Assembly: GCF_037975245.1 (NCBI RefSeq)
Contig: NC_092567.1
Coordinates: 5,898,214-5,962,213 of the forward strand
Direction: 5' to 3'
Length of the DNA: 64,000 nucleotides
Source of the DNA: Apostichopus japonicus
Taxonomy: Eukaryota > Echinodermata > Holothuroidea > Aspidochirotida > Stichopodidae
Part shown: positions 1-8,944 of the stretch, piece after piece
Position numbering within the stretch: the stretch's first letter is position 1
How the letters are laid out: every line of letters begins with the position of its first letter
Notes under the pieces: model-generated
The model's input: only the letters and a program-made list of their open reading frames with translations
Told to the model about the DNA's origin: nothing
Databases searched by the model: none
Translations under genes and position numbers: made by a program

Positions 1-84
1 ACTAGGGTGAATGATGGATTCGTGTCGACGAAGATTGAACTGACGGTTAAATCCTTTATTGCATATTTTACAACGAAATCTCAT
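1..84 (-). CDS. C2H2 zinc-finger protein, left palindromic copy, cut by window edge
   Basis: This is the mirror copy of the first 28 codons of the gene at 5165-5653, read outward on the minus strand with its ATG at 84-82. It contains the whole single finger (Cys5, Cys8, His21, His26) and is cut off at the window start. Whether the acidic C-terminal part follows cannot be seen. The sequence is identical to the right copy, so the two genes form a divergent pair facing away from the palindrome centre, each with its own GAGCA-rich array upstream. Confidence 0.7.
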   Translation of the reverse strand, partial: MRFRCKICNKGFNRQFNLRRHESIIHPS

Positions 85-172
85 CTTGAGGGTGTGTACT
101 CTTTTGTGTCATTCGACGCAATGAGAGCTATTAAACAAAAATGTGAATGATATACTTTTTGAATATATCAAT

Positions 173-681
173 ATGAGCACATGCTCAATTGCTCATCTAA
201 ACGACTCTCTTTTGCTCACGATGTGCTCTTTTGCTCTTTGAGTCACTCCTTTTATGCTCGCGTGCTCATCACATGAACCACATCATGCGTTTTTGTTTTG
301 TTGCTAATTCTAATATGAGCACATGCTCAATTGCTCATCTAAACGACTCTTTTTTGCTCACGGTGTGCTCTTTTGCTCTTTGAGTCACTCCTTTTATGCT
401 CGCGCGCTCATCACATGAACCACATCATGCGTTTATGTTTTGCTGCTAATTCTAATATGAGCACATGCTCAATTGCTCATCTAAACGACTCTTTTTTGCT
501 CACGGTGTGCTCTTTTGCTCTTTGAGTCACTCATTTTGTACTCGCGTGCTCATCACATGAACCACATCACGCGTTTTTGTTTTGTTGCTAATTCTAATAT
601 GAGCACATGCTCAATTGCTCATCTAAACGACTCTTTTTTTCTCACGGTGTGCTCTTCGAGTCACTCATTTTGTGCTCATAT
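173..681 (+). repeat. 142-bp tandem array rich in TGCTC/GAGCA, left arm
   Basis: Units begin at 173, 315, 457 and 599, an exact 142-bp period, with three full units and one partial. Each unit carries about seven or eight copies of the pentamer TGCTC or its complement GAGCA, plus an AP-1-like TGAGTCA. The array lies about 90 bp upstream of the minus-strand zinc-finger start codon at 84. It looks like a clustered transcription-factor binding array, but no function has been shown. Confidence 0.95.
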
Positions 682-1295
682 TTAAAAAATGATATAATCC
701 ACGGTAAAGGTTCCAGTGAAAATAATATCGTATAAATCCACGGAACTTGCTTCGAAGGTCCGACAAAGGGAAGAGAGAAAGTATCCCGGTAAATGAATCC
801 GATTGGTCTATGTGTATCAAGTTTTATGTCGTGTACGTGGCACAGGCAAAAGATCCTCAGGTATGGGACCAATCAAGCCTGCTCGTGCAATGTATCAGCC
901 AAAAACGCATCGACTTGGTTACTTTTCAGCCATGACGCACTTTTCCCGATCAAAATTTGGCACAAAGTGAGACTGTCCTACCTAACCACTGTTTGTATAC
1001 CCCCAATACTTTAGCAAGTTCTAATGGAGCACCTTCCTCCCCGAAGACTATTTGACCTTCTGCCCCCTTTACCCCTCTTTGAAAACGATCGATCGGGACC
1101 ATTGTCTGCCACCAGCCTAAGATTCCAACACACACAATGAGGCATTATCGATACTTGGGTGAGACTTGGCATGTATAATGTGCACATATACGCAGTGTAT
1201 ATAGTGTATTTGTATAACACTGTGTGAGCTATAGGCACAACGTATGAGACCATCGTAACCCATGTTTGGATCATCCTTATTTTGGATAACTGGCT

Positions 1296-1482
1296 CGCTT
1301 CTCGGCCTTTTGGCTAAGATCATATGTAGTATCTGTTCTTTTCGGGAATGGTGATGCACACCTGACGATGATCACACGGTCACAGTCCCGATGCAAGGGG
1401 ACTGGGGTTAGAAGCGGATCAGTCGTTCAGTAGTTTGGTTTTCGTGCCCAGGTTCTTTCCTGAGCGACTTTTTCTTAAAAAG
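1296..1482 (+). mobile_element. SINE with U2 snRNA-derived head (left arm copy)
   Basis: The first roughly 47 bases match the 5' end of U2 snRNA: the stretch tcgcttctcggccttttggc at 1295-1314, then the taagatca and tgtagtatctgttctt blocks, with only two differences from the human sequence as I recall it. U2 similarity then stops, and an unrelated body of about 120 bp follows (1343-1463), ending in an A/T-rich tail (ttcttaaaaag). The element is bracketed by a perfect 18-bp direct repeat, tattttggataactggct, at 1278-1295 and 1483-1500, the signature of LINE-mediated retroposition. SINEs with snRNA heads (SINEU) are known in crocodilians. This copy is not a functional U2 gene, because the Sm site and 3' stem-loops are absent. 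Confidence 0.88.
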
Positions 1483-2375
1483 TATTTTGGATAACTGGCT
1501 CTTATTAGCCAGGTAAGTTTTCTTTTCTAACCGCAAAGTTTTGGTTTTCACTCGTTTCCCCTTGAAACATTAGTTTGTCTGTAACTTGCTATTCCCCGGA
1601 AAAGTCAACACTAACGAGATTTTTCTTTCCTAGAGTTTTCTCAGTACTACGATAGGGCGAGCATACTTTTTTGGATGTCTAAATAACGATGGTAAAATGG
1701 AACTAAGATCACCGTTAGGTCTACAATAAATTTACATTTTACTTGAGTCGTATGGTAAAATGGACCTCAAAACACCTTTTTGTGTACAATAAAGATTGTG
1801 CTTGATGATATACACACATCGTACATTTGGATATGGTATTTTTATACGGTCCTAAGTTTAAAATAACGTAGACTATATAAAGATCTATGTATTTGGGTAA
1901 ATATATATATATATATACAGGCCTATGTTGTAAAGTATCGGAGCCTTTACATGATAGAAGAATATATAACTGAACTAGCCTAAATGTATTAAATTAACCA
2001 ACCTCTTAAATTAGACCAATGCCTAAATGGCCTACCACTATAGTTAAGCCTATACATACGTTAGAAATAAATGAGACGACACAATGCATGTTTAAGGAGA
2101 GTGTTGAGTCTGCTCTTTCTGGAATATTTGATAACCCTTTGTAGAGTCGGTTAAAAAGTTTTAAAAAAAAAAGTACTGATCAGCTTAAGTCTGACAAGGT
2201 CTTCGATGGTTTCTTCTTCCTCCTTAATGTCCTCATCTACCATGGTGAGTTTTATTTTCCCTTAAATATATAAAACTATCTATGCACCGTTTGACGCTAT
2301 TGTACGTAAAAACATTTGTACCGCTGGCTATATGTTACACAGTGTAAAAACATCAACGAATGTGAATAGTACACG

Positions 2376-2512
2376 TATTGAACAAACGGATAAGTCAATA
2401 GTGACTTTAGTGACAATAACAATAGCGACTCGTCCGTTAGGTAGGATATCGATGTTTGAGGCAAACAATTACTAGCCCCTAAGATGATCGTCCGTTTGCT
2501 ATATTCGCTCTG
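2376..2512 (+). repeat. Inverted-repeat partner of 6284-6423
   Basis: About 137 bp starting tattgaacaaacggataag is nearly identical, in reverse complement, to 6284-6423, with scattered substitutions and a small indel (gatgtttg against gatttctgtttg). The outer ends of both copies begin TATTGAACAAA. The pair encloses the right palindrome arm and the complete zinc-finger gene, so the two could be terminal inverted repeats of a 4.05-kb element. Confidence 0.85.
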
Positions 2513-2739
2513 TTTATAAGACACGTTACGGTTAAGAATTTCGCGATCGGAAACAAAGTTGCAAGTCCTAGATCAATTTTAGGGATGACATCATCAGTTG
2601 CATAAGTACATCGTACGAGTGAGTACTGCGCATGTGTAAAGAGGCGGTGCTTACATGATTTGGCGGTATTTTTGAAACTAGCCATTACCTATACTTACAC
2701 TGTGGCGTACACACTAAACGCTATTAACATTTGGAACCC

Positions 2740-2796
2740 TATATAAGACGATGTCTCTGTGGTGATTACGTCATTTGAGCAATAGCCTCGAAGATG
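2740..2796 (+). promoter_or_regulatory. Possible TATA promoter in palindrome spacer
   Basis: A TATA-like box (tatataag, 2740-2747) lies 47 bp before an ATG in good context (aagATGg, 2794-2796), with a CRE-like ttacgtca at 2765-2772 between them. The ATG opens only a 14-codon frame before a stop, so any transcript would have to be spliced or non-coding. Chance occurrence in AT-rich DNA is quite possible. Confidence 0.25.
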
Positions 2797-3766
2797 GCTA
2801 GCACGAGCATATTGTGTCTTTTATTGTCAACGTTTTGAAACACCAACGCAAATTGTAAATCACCCGGTGGCCTGCATTTGTATTCCACCGTTGGGTATTT
2901 GCGGCATGTGGAGGAGGAGAAGGAGCCTGAAGGAGCAGAGGATAACGGGAAAAGAATACAATGTCTTCATAGAGACACTGGCAGAAATTTTCCCGGAAAC
3001 TCACCATGGTAGATGAGGACATTAAGGAGGAAGAAGAAACCATCGAAGACCTTGTCAGACTTAAGCTGATCAGTACTTTTTTTTTTAAAACTTTTTAACC
3101 GACTCTACAAAGGGTTATCAAATATTCCAGAAAGAGCAGACTCAACACTCTCCTTAAACATGCATTGTGTCGTCTCATTTATTTCTAACGTATGTATAGG
3201 CTTAACTATAGTGGTAGGCCATTTAGGCATTGGTCTAATTTAAGAGGTTGGTTAATTTAATACATTTAGGCTAGTTCAGTTATATATTCTTCTATCATGT
3301 AAAGGCTCCGATACTTTACAACATAGGCCTGTATATATATATATATATTTACCCAAATACATAGATCTTTATATAGTCTACGTTATTTTAAACTTAGGAC
3401 CGTATAAAAATACCATATCCAAATGTACGATGTGTGTATATCATCAAGCACAATCTTTATTGTACACAAAAAGGTGTTTTGAGGTCCATTTTACCATACG
3501 ACTCAAGTAAAATGTAAATTTATTGTAGACCTAACGGTGATCTTAGTTCCATTTTACCATCGTTATTTAGACATCCAAAAAAGTATGCTCGCCCTATCGT
3601 AGTACTGAGAAAACTCTAGGAAAGAAAAATCTCGTTAGTGTTGACTTTTCCGGGGAATAGCAAGTTACAGACAAACTAATGTTTCAAGGGGAAACGAGTG
3701 AAAACCAAAACTTTGCGGTTAGAAAAGAAAACTTACCTGGCTAATAAGAGCCAGTTATCCAAAATA

Positions 3767-3953
3767 CTTTTTAAGAAAAAGTCGCTCAGGAAAGAACCTG
3801 GGCACGAAAACCAAACTACTGAACGACTGATCCGCTTCTAACCCCAGTCCCCTTGCATCGGGACTGTGACCGTGTGATCATCGTCAGGTGTGCATCACCA
3901 TTCCCGAAAAGAACAGATACTACATATGATCTTAGCCAAAAGGCCGAGAAGCG
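3767..3953 (-). mobile_element. SINE with U2 snRNA-derived head (right arm copy)
   Basis: This is the mirror image of the SINE at 1296-1482, with its 18-bp target duplications at 3749-3766 and 3954-3971. Because it sits inside the palindrome arm it was duplicated with the arm and does not represent an independent insertion. Confidence 0.88.
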
Positions 3954-4567
3954 AGCCAGTTATCCAAAATAAGGATGATCCAAACATGGGTTACGATGGT
4001 CTCATACGTTGTGCCTATAGCTCACACAGTGTTATACAAATACACTATATACACTGCGTATATGTGCACATTATACATGCCAAGTCTCACCCAAGTATCG
4101 ATAATGCCTCATTGTGTGTGTTGGAATCTTAGGCTGGTGGCAGACAATGGTCCCGATCGATCGTTTTCAAAGAGGGGTAAAGGGGGCAGAAGGTCAAATA
4201 GTCTTCGGGGAGGAAGGTGCTCCATTAGAACTTGCTAACGTATTGGGGGTATACAAACAGTGGTTAGGTAGGACAGTCTCACTTTGTGCCAAATTTTGAT
4301 CGGGAAAAGTGCGTCATGGCTGAAAAGTAACCAAGTCGATGCGTTTTTGGCTGATACATTGCACGAGCAGGCTTGATTGGTCCCATACCTGAGGATCTTT
4401 TGCCTGTGCCACGTACACGACATAAAACTTGATACACATAGACCAATCGGATTCATTTACCGGGATACTTTCTCTCTTCCCTTTGTCGGACCTTCGAAGC
4501 AAGTTCCGTGGATTTATACGATATTATTTTCACTGGAACCTTTACCGTGGATTATATCATTTTTTAA

Positions 4568-5076
4568 ATATGAGCACAAAATGAGTGACTCGAAGAGCAC
4601 ACCGTGAGAAAAAAAGAGTCGTTTAGATGAGCAATTGAGCATGTGCTCATATTAGAATTAGCAACAAAACAAAAACGCGTGATGTGGTTCATGTGATGAG
4701 CACGCGAGTACAAAATGAGTGACTCAAAGAGCAAAAGAGCACACCGTGAGCAAAAAAGAGTCGTTTAGATGAGCAATTGAGCATGTGCTCATATTAGAAT
4801 TAGCAGCAAAACATAAACGCATGATGTGGTTCATGTGATGAGCGCGCGAGCATAAAAGGAGTGACTCAAAGAGCAAAAGAGCACACCGTGAGCAAAAAAG
4901 AGTCGTTTAGATGAGCAATTGAGCATGTGCTCATATTAGAATTAGCAACAAAACAAAAACGCATGATGTGGTTCATGTGATGAGCACGCGAGCATAAAAG
5001 GAGTGACTCAAAGAGCAAAAGAGCACATCGTGAGCAAAAGAGAGTCGTTTAGATGAGCAATTGAGCATGTGCTCAT
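4568..5076 (-). repeat. 142-bp GAGCA-rich tandem array, upstream of the zinc-finger gene
   Basis: This is the right-arm counterpart of the array at 173-681, also with a 142-bp period. On the + strand each unit reads as clustered GAGCA pentamers with a gtgactca element, ending about 90 bp upstream of the ATG at 5165. Its placement next to a gene for a DNA-binding domain protein suggests a regulatory array, perhaps an autoregulatory one; that is inference. Confidence 0.95.
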
Positions 5077-5164
5077 ATTGATATATTCAAAAAGTATATC
5101 ATTCACATTTTTGTTTAATAGCTCTCATTGCGTCGAATGACACAAAAGAGTACACACCCTCAAG

Positions 5165-5653
5165 ATGAGATTTCGTTGTAAAATATGCAATAAAGGATTT
5201 AACCGTCAGTTCAATCTTCGTCGACACGAATCCATCATTCACCCTAGTAATCAAAAGGCGGCGATGGTAACTAAAAGCGAGGATGACAGTGTGAATGGTA
5301 ATAGAGATCGTTATGTGAATACGCGTCGTGTCGGCGTGAAATGCAAACATCGTGAAAGTGATTCGACCGATGACCGCAGTGAAGAGGACGATGACCTGGT
5401 GGATACTGAGGGAAGTAATGAACAAAATAGTTCGGATGAGCCGATTGAAACATCAGACGGTACTGGCAGTAGTAGCAGTGATGATAATGGTGGTGACGAT
5501 CACGATGACGGGGATGGTGAACGCACGTATGATGCTGTGGAGACTTGGATGCACTTGCTCGAACTCAATAAGGAAATGTCTAAGATATTACATCATGGAC
5601 TGAAGAACAAATACGAAAGTGATGATGAGGAGGACAATGACAACGATGTGTAA
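5165..5653 (+). CDS. Single C2H2 zinc-finger protein with acidic tail (162 aa)
   Basis: The protein opens directly with one classical C2H2 finger at residues 3-26 (C-x2-C at 5 and 8, H-x4-H at 21 and 26, with conserved aromatic and Leu positions). The rest is low-complexity and strongly acidic: Asp/Glu/Ser-rich from about 55 to 118, a short helical segment around residues 122-148 (ETWMHLLELNKEMSKILHHG), and an acidic end. This is the layout of a small DNA-binding protein with an acidic activation-like region, but one finger rarely gives strong specificity alone. The start is the first ATG after stops. A GAGCA-rich 142-bp array lies just upstream. The first 28 codons are mirrored at 1-84. The family is not recognised; it may be a host gene or the cargo of a 4-kb mobile element bounded by 2376-2512 and 6284-6423. 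Confidence 0.75.
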   Translation: MRFRCKICNKGFNRQFNLRRHESIIHPSNQKAAMVTKSEDDSVNGNRDRYVNTRRVGVKCKHRESDSTDDRSEEDDDLVDTEGSNEQNSSDEPIETSDGTGSSSSDDNGGDDHDDGDGERTYDAVETWMHLLELNKEMSKILHHGLKNKYESDDEEDNDNDV

Positions 5654-6283
5654 GTTGTCAGAGAGACGTGGGTGACTATACGATCGATCTGAAGAAAGAA
5701 ATAACAACCGTGGACAACGTATGGCGGATATCGTTGGAAGGTTTACCGATGACGTTCACCGTAATGACCAAGATGTATATTATTTTATCAATCCATACCT
5801 TTAACGATTGATCATTTCAATGTTCACTATTTCATGTGCTTACCAAGTTGTTGTTCTAAACATAATCATGCATGATTTTATGTGTTTATTTATTTTAAAT
5901 GAAGTGTTTTCTTAAATTGACATACATTTTATATGAAATGTGTTTAGCGATGCATCTTTTATCTGTTTTAATTTTATTATTTACAAAGTGACGTTTCATG
6001 AACTGTTCGGTGCAAACGTTTTTTAGTATCAGATCAAGTGAAACTTTTAGGTAAATCTATTTTGACTTTAACGAGTTTAGAAAAGTGTCGTGCTGATGTT
6101 GGATACCTTTCAATATTCAATACAGTGTTTTTCTCATATGTAGCTAGTGTGTTTGTATATAATTGTGTACTATTTTTTTGTGTGGAAAATTCGTCCCCCC
6201 GCTACATTACTGTACCACACAAAATATATCCTAAAGGAAAGGTTAAGACCCCAAAGGAGAACATTGAGTTTCATTGTGTACTG
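5654..6283. other. AT-rich 3' flank of the zinc-finger gene
   Basis: This stretch is unique AT-rich DNA. A 90-codon open frame at 6038-6310 shows no domain and unconvincing composition, and is not called as a gene. No clear polyadenylation signal was identified close to the stop codon. Confidence 0.5.
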
Positions 6284-6423
6284 AGCGCGAAAATAGCTAA
6301 CGGACGATGATCTTAGGGGTTAGTAATTGTTTGCCTCAAACAGAAATCGATATCCTACCTAACGGACGAGTCGCTATTGTTATTGTCACTAAAGCCACTA
6401 TTGACTTATCCTTTTGTTCAATA
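6284..6423 (-). repeat. Inverted-repeat partner of 2376-2512
   Basis: The reverse complement begins tattgaacaaaaggataag and follows the spacer segment 2376-2512 almost base for base. Beyond 6423 the similarity stops at TA-rich sequence. See the entry at 2376 for the proposed 4.05-kb element. Confidence 0.85.
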
Positions 6424-6512
6424 TATTTTCTTGTTTGATGTGAAGAAATGATGCACTCGAATAAAAAACAAAACTGTACAACACATCGCTTTTGTTCTCA
6501 TTTTCCAGAAAT

Positions 6513-6722
6513 GCCCTAGTTCGGGTCCCCACTGTCCATTTTGCCCTAGTTCCGGTCCCCAATGTCCATTTTGCCCTAGTTCGGGTCCCCCTTGTCGATT
6601 ATGCCCCGGTTGGGGTCCCCACTGTCCATTTTGCCCCGGTCTGGGTCCCCAATGTCCATTTTGCCCTAGTTCCGGTCCCCACTGTCCATTTTGCCCTAGT
6701 TCCGGTCCCACTTGACGTCCTA
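6513..6722 (+). repeat. 30-bp minisatellite, seven units
   Basis: Units start at 6513, 6543, 6573, 6603, 6633, 6663 and 6693, an exact 30-bp period, with consensus beginning gccctagttccggtcccc and then a tgtccatttt block. A decayed unit follows to about 6755. Because the period is a multiple of three and the unit lacks stops, both strands stay open (minus strand repeats of the type GPELGQNGQW). No start context, signal peptide or flanking domain supports coding, so it is treated as a minisatellite. Confidence 0.9.
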
Positions 6723-6821
6723 TATCGGGTCCCCCTTGTGCCCCGGTTGTGGTCTATACACTACTATTGCATACATGAAATTTATATTTCAAAGCTGAAC
6801 TCATGCAGCCTAAAACACTCC

Positions 6822-6950
6822 GGGGGCCGTTTCCGGCCATCTGGGGAGTTTGTAAAGCCTAAAATGTTCTTGTACGCTCCGCGCCAACTGATGGTGGCGC
6901 TCCAGCTTAGATAGTTTACTAATATCACCTCCCCCCCCCCCCCACTCTTC
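6822..6950 (-). mobile_element. hAT-MITE fragment
   Basis: This contains the internal block shared by many MITEs in the window (on the minus strand, gcgccaccat then gttggcgcggagcgtacaag) and ends in a run of 13 C. The termini and target duplication are not identifiable, so it is a fragment. Confidence 0.6.
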
Positions 6951-7390
6951 GGAACATATGTGCGCCACTGATGGAACCATACTAATGTAGTGTCTGTGTA
7001 GCCTCAAGCCATGCAAGGAGCTATCACCGATAGAGTTGTCTGGTGGAGTGAGATGTCACTGACAGCGAGAGGTTTATGTTACCAACACACTGTTACAAAA
7101 ACGTATTCTTATAGTAGAATACCGGCAGCCAGGATGCCTGCGTTAAGTCGCAATTTAACAGAAGTTCGTGAAAAACGGTGCCCCGTTCTAAAACGAATAC
7201 ATTAGAACCGTGAATCAAAAAGTAAGAGTTAATGCTGTAAAGGAATAAATTCTCTCCTGTTAACGATTCCTACTGTTATCAAAGTTTGTCGAATTTTTTA
7301 CTTCTTTTGCAATTAATTCTTCAGTGGCCAACCCATTTAGTGTAAATTAAACCCGACACGCGTCAATGTGTGTACTTTTCTAAGTATATA

Positions 7391-8263
7391 TGTTATGCGC
7401 TATCGACCGATTTGCGCCATCGATCGATAGAGCTGCGCTATCTATGGATCCGTCGTTAGCGCAAGCATCGGTAGATCGCGCAGGTATCGATCGATGGCGC
7501 AGGCAGATCGACGGATTGTATGTCTATTTTTGATAATGACAATGTTTTTTCTTAAACTTCAGGATGACGCCAAGTGCTGTTTAATGGACACATCACCGAT
7601 TTTTCTAAAAAATTGCCCGTTTAATTATTATTTTCTATGTAAATATTTATGATAAATTCAATAAAATTTTATCAATTGATAGTGATACAATGAGTTCCAA
7701 TAACTTGGTTGTATCATGGAGATAACCTAAATCCATTGCTGAATCAGGCATATGTATCAGGTTTTATCATATGTCTTCAGGCCTTGGTTCTAAGAAATCT
7801 GCTAAATTACTGATGGGATTGGGCCAACAGTGACTATCGACCTCATATAGTACTGATATATAGTGACGATATTCGTAAAAATGGAAAAAGAGCCAGCTTT
7901 TCGAGAACACATGCAGGAGACCGTCGACCGCCAAGCTGCTTCAACAAAGAGCCCAGTCATTAGCGCGGAGAAGTACGATGCCATAAAATCTCATCTTCTG
8001 CATCCAAGCATCAAGGTGGACTCGCACTTCCGACATTGGGTCAAAACACGGAATTTTCAGATTCTCGACCTCCCTGGCCTCGAGGGAAGCGCCAAGTTCC
8101 TGCGAGTTGTCAATGCTGAAAACGTGTTCGATGTCGTGAAGGGTATTCACGTAGACAAGGCCTGCAGTTCCCCTTTAAATCTCATCCTACACGACCCACG
8201 AACTATCGATTGATAGCGCAGCGCTATCTACCGATGGCGCAAATCGGTCGATAGCGCACAACA
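7391..8263. mobile_element. TIR element with truncated Ginger/KRBA2-type integrase
   Basis: The termini are inverted repeats of about 52 bp with few mismatches: TGTTATGCGCTATCGACCG at the left, and the same sequence with one change at the right in reverse complement (ending gcgcacaaca at 8263). Both ends abut TA. The TGTTR terminus agrees with the TGTNR rule reported for Ginger DNA transposons. Sub-terminal copies of gatcgatggcgca-like motifs lie at 7410-7520 and 8200-8250. The 873-bp length and the truncated ORF make it a non-autonomous deletion derivative. Ginger elements usually duplicate 4-5 bp; only TA is evident here, so the superfamily remains provisional. Confidence 0.7.
7881..8213 (+). 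pseudogene. Truncated integrase N-terminal (NOL4/KRBA2-like) ORF
   Basis: The 110-residue product from the ATG at 7881 (an in-frame ATG also lies at 7863) resembles the region before the H2C2 zinc finger of Ginger-type or KRAB-A-domain-2-like integrases, and the related N-terminal domain of NOL4. Motifs in order are EKYDAIKSHL, HFRHWVKTRNFQILDL and ENVFDVVKGIHVDKA. In complete proteins the IH is followed by the GHxGRxxT part of an H2C2 finger and then the DDE integrase core. Here the sequence leaves the family straight after IHVDKA and reads into the right TIR, where it stops. It is a deletion remnant and cannot encode an active integrase. The family assignment rests on recalled motif layout, not on a search. 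Confidence 0.5.
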
Positions 8264-8267
8264 TAAC

Positions 8268-8390
8268 CAAGAAAAGAACCTGGGCACGAAAACCAAACTA
8301 CCGAACGACTGATCCGCTCTCACCCATAGTCCCCTTGCATAGAGACTGTGACTGTGCGATCTCCGTCGGGTGTGTATCACCATTCCCCTC
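8268..8390 (-). mobile_element. Second copy of the SINE body, lacking the U2 head
   Basis: The reverse complement matches the non-U2 body of the SINE at 1343-1463 at about 85 % by eye, with shared blocks such as gcggatcagtcgttc and agtttggttttcgtgccc. The U2-derived head is missing and similarity begins at about tgttcc. Its 3' side abuts the right TIR of the 7391-8263 element. Two diverged copies show that the body is a dispersed repeat in its own right. Confidence 0.75.
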
Positions 8391-8944
8391 GAAAGGGAAC
8401 ACCTAATTTATTATACATTTAATTTTAGTTTTAGTAAATGCTTCAGAGCTAAGTCAACTACATATATATACCATCTTTGTGTATTTGAGAAAATAGTGAA
8501 CACTGTGACGTTAATTTTAGCCCAAACAACAACAGTTTTTAACCAGTAAACACATGGTTTGATATCAAATGAAGTAACCCTACCAACTTTTTAAATAATA
8601 AGAAACATGATGCGCATAATTCAACACAGAAATCACCAAACGAGAATATAACCCGCATAATTTTGGTAGCACTTTTTTTTATTAATATGCAAATTGAACA
8701 GTGTCCGATGTTTGTTAGTTGATACAGAACGGTGATAACTTGTAATTGTGCATTCATGCAAAGGTGTTATAATACCCACTATTAAAGACAAATTATTATT
8801 GGCGTCATGCAGTTTATAATGCATTCACCTGTTATTCTATATACAAACAATGGTGAATGTTAATTTACAATATAAAGGCACTGCTGTATGTCCATAACGT
8901 CTTATTTTCAAAATGTCACTATTAATTTACAGGGTCTGTTTTGT

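Larger units (their letters stand above)
1..2251. repeat. Left arm of a 2.25-kb near-perfect palindrome
   Basis: This arm is the reverse complement of 2998-5248. Paired positions sum to 5249 at every point checked, from the first base to the last matching base at 2251/2998. One substitution was noticed (near 1010, T here against G in the other arm read on the same strand), and even the ten-base A run near 2163 is preserved. The arm carries the 5' end of a zinc-finger gene, a 142-bp tandem array and a U2-headed SINE. It starts at the window edge, so the palindrome may continue to the left. Arms this alike mean recent duplication, gene conversion or an assembly artefact. Confidence 0.97.
2252..2997. 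other. Spacer at the centre of the palindrome
   Basis: This 746-bp unique stretch separates the two arms. It contains the left member of a second inverted pair (2376-2512) and a promoter-like stretch near 2740. No ORF of convincing length is present. A C-rich/G-rich stretch at 2900-2960 gives short open frames on both strands that resemble no family I recognise. Confidence 0.85.
2998..5248. repeat. Right arm of the 2.25-kb palindrome
   Basis: This is the reverse complement of 1-2251. The match ends at 2998 on the spacer side. It reaches 5248, 28 codons into the zinc-finger gene, only because the window starts there, so the true outer limit of the repeat is unknown. It contains the minus-strand SINE copy (3767-3953), the second GAGCA array (4568-5076) and the 5' end of the intact zinc-finger gene. 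Confidence 0.97.

Noticed and set aside
1294-1345. A functional U2 snRNA gene
   Set aside because: Only the first 47 or so nucleotides match. The Sm site and 3' stem-loops are missing, and the unit is bounded by a target-site duplication.
1509-1518. Perfect 5' splice-site consensus ccaggtaagt (and its U1-like complement at 3731-3740)
   Set aside because: No exon, acceptor or U1 body accompanies it; an isolated 10-mer of this kind is expected by chance.
2798-3043. Open frames on both strands of the palindrome spacer and arm
   Set aside because: Low-complexity composition, no recognisable domain, and the frame crosses the spacer/arm boundary.
6492-6914. 140-aa ORF over the 30-bp minisatellite
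   Set aside because: Openness is explained by the repeat period being a multiple of three; there is no other coding evidence and the frame continues into a MITE.
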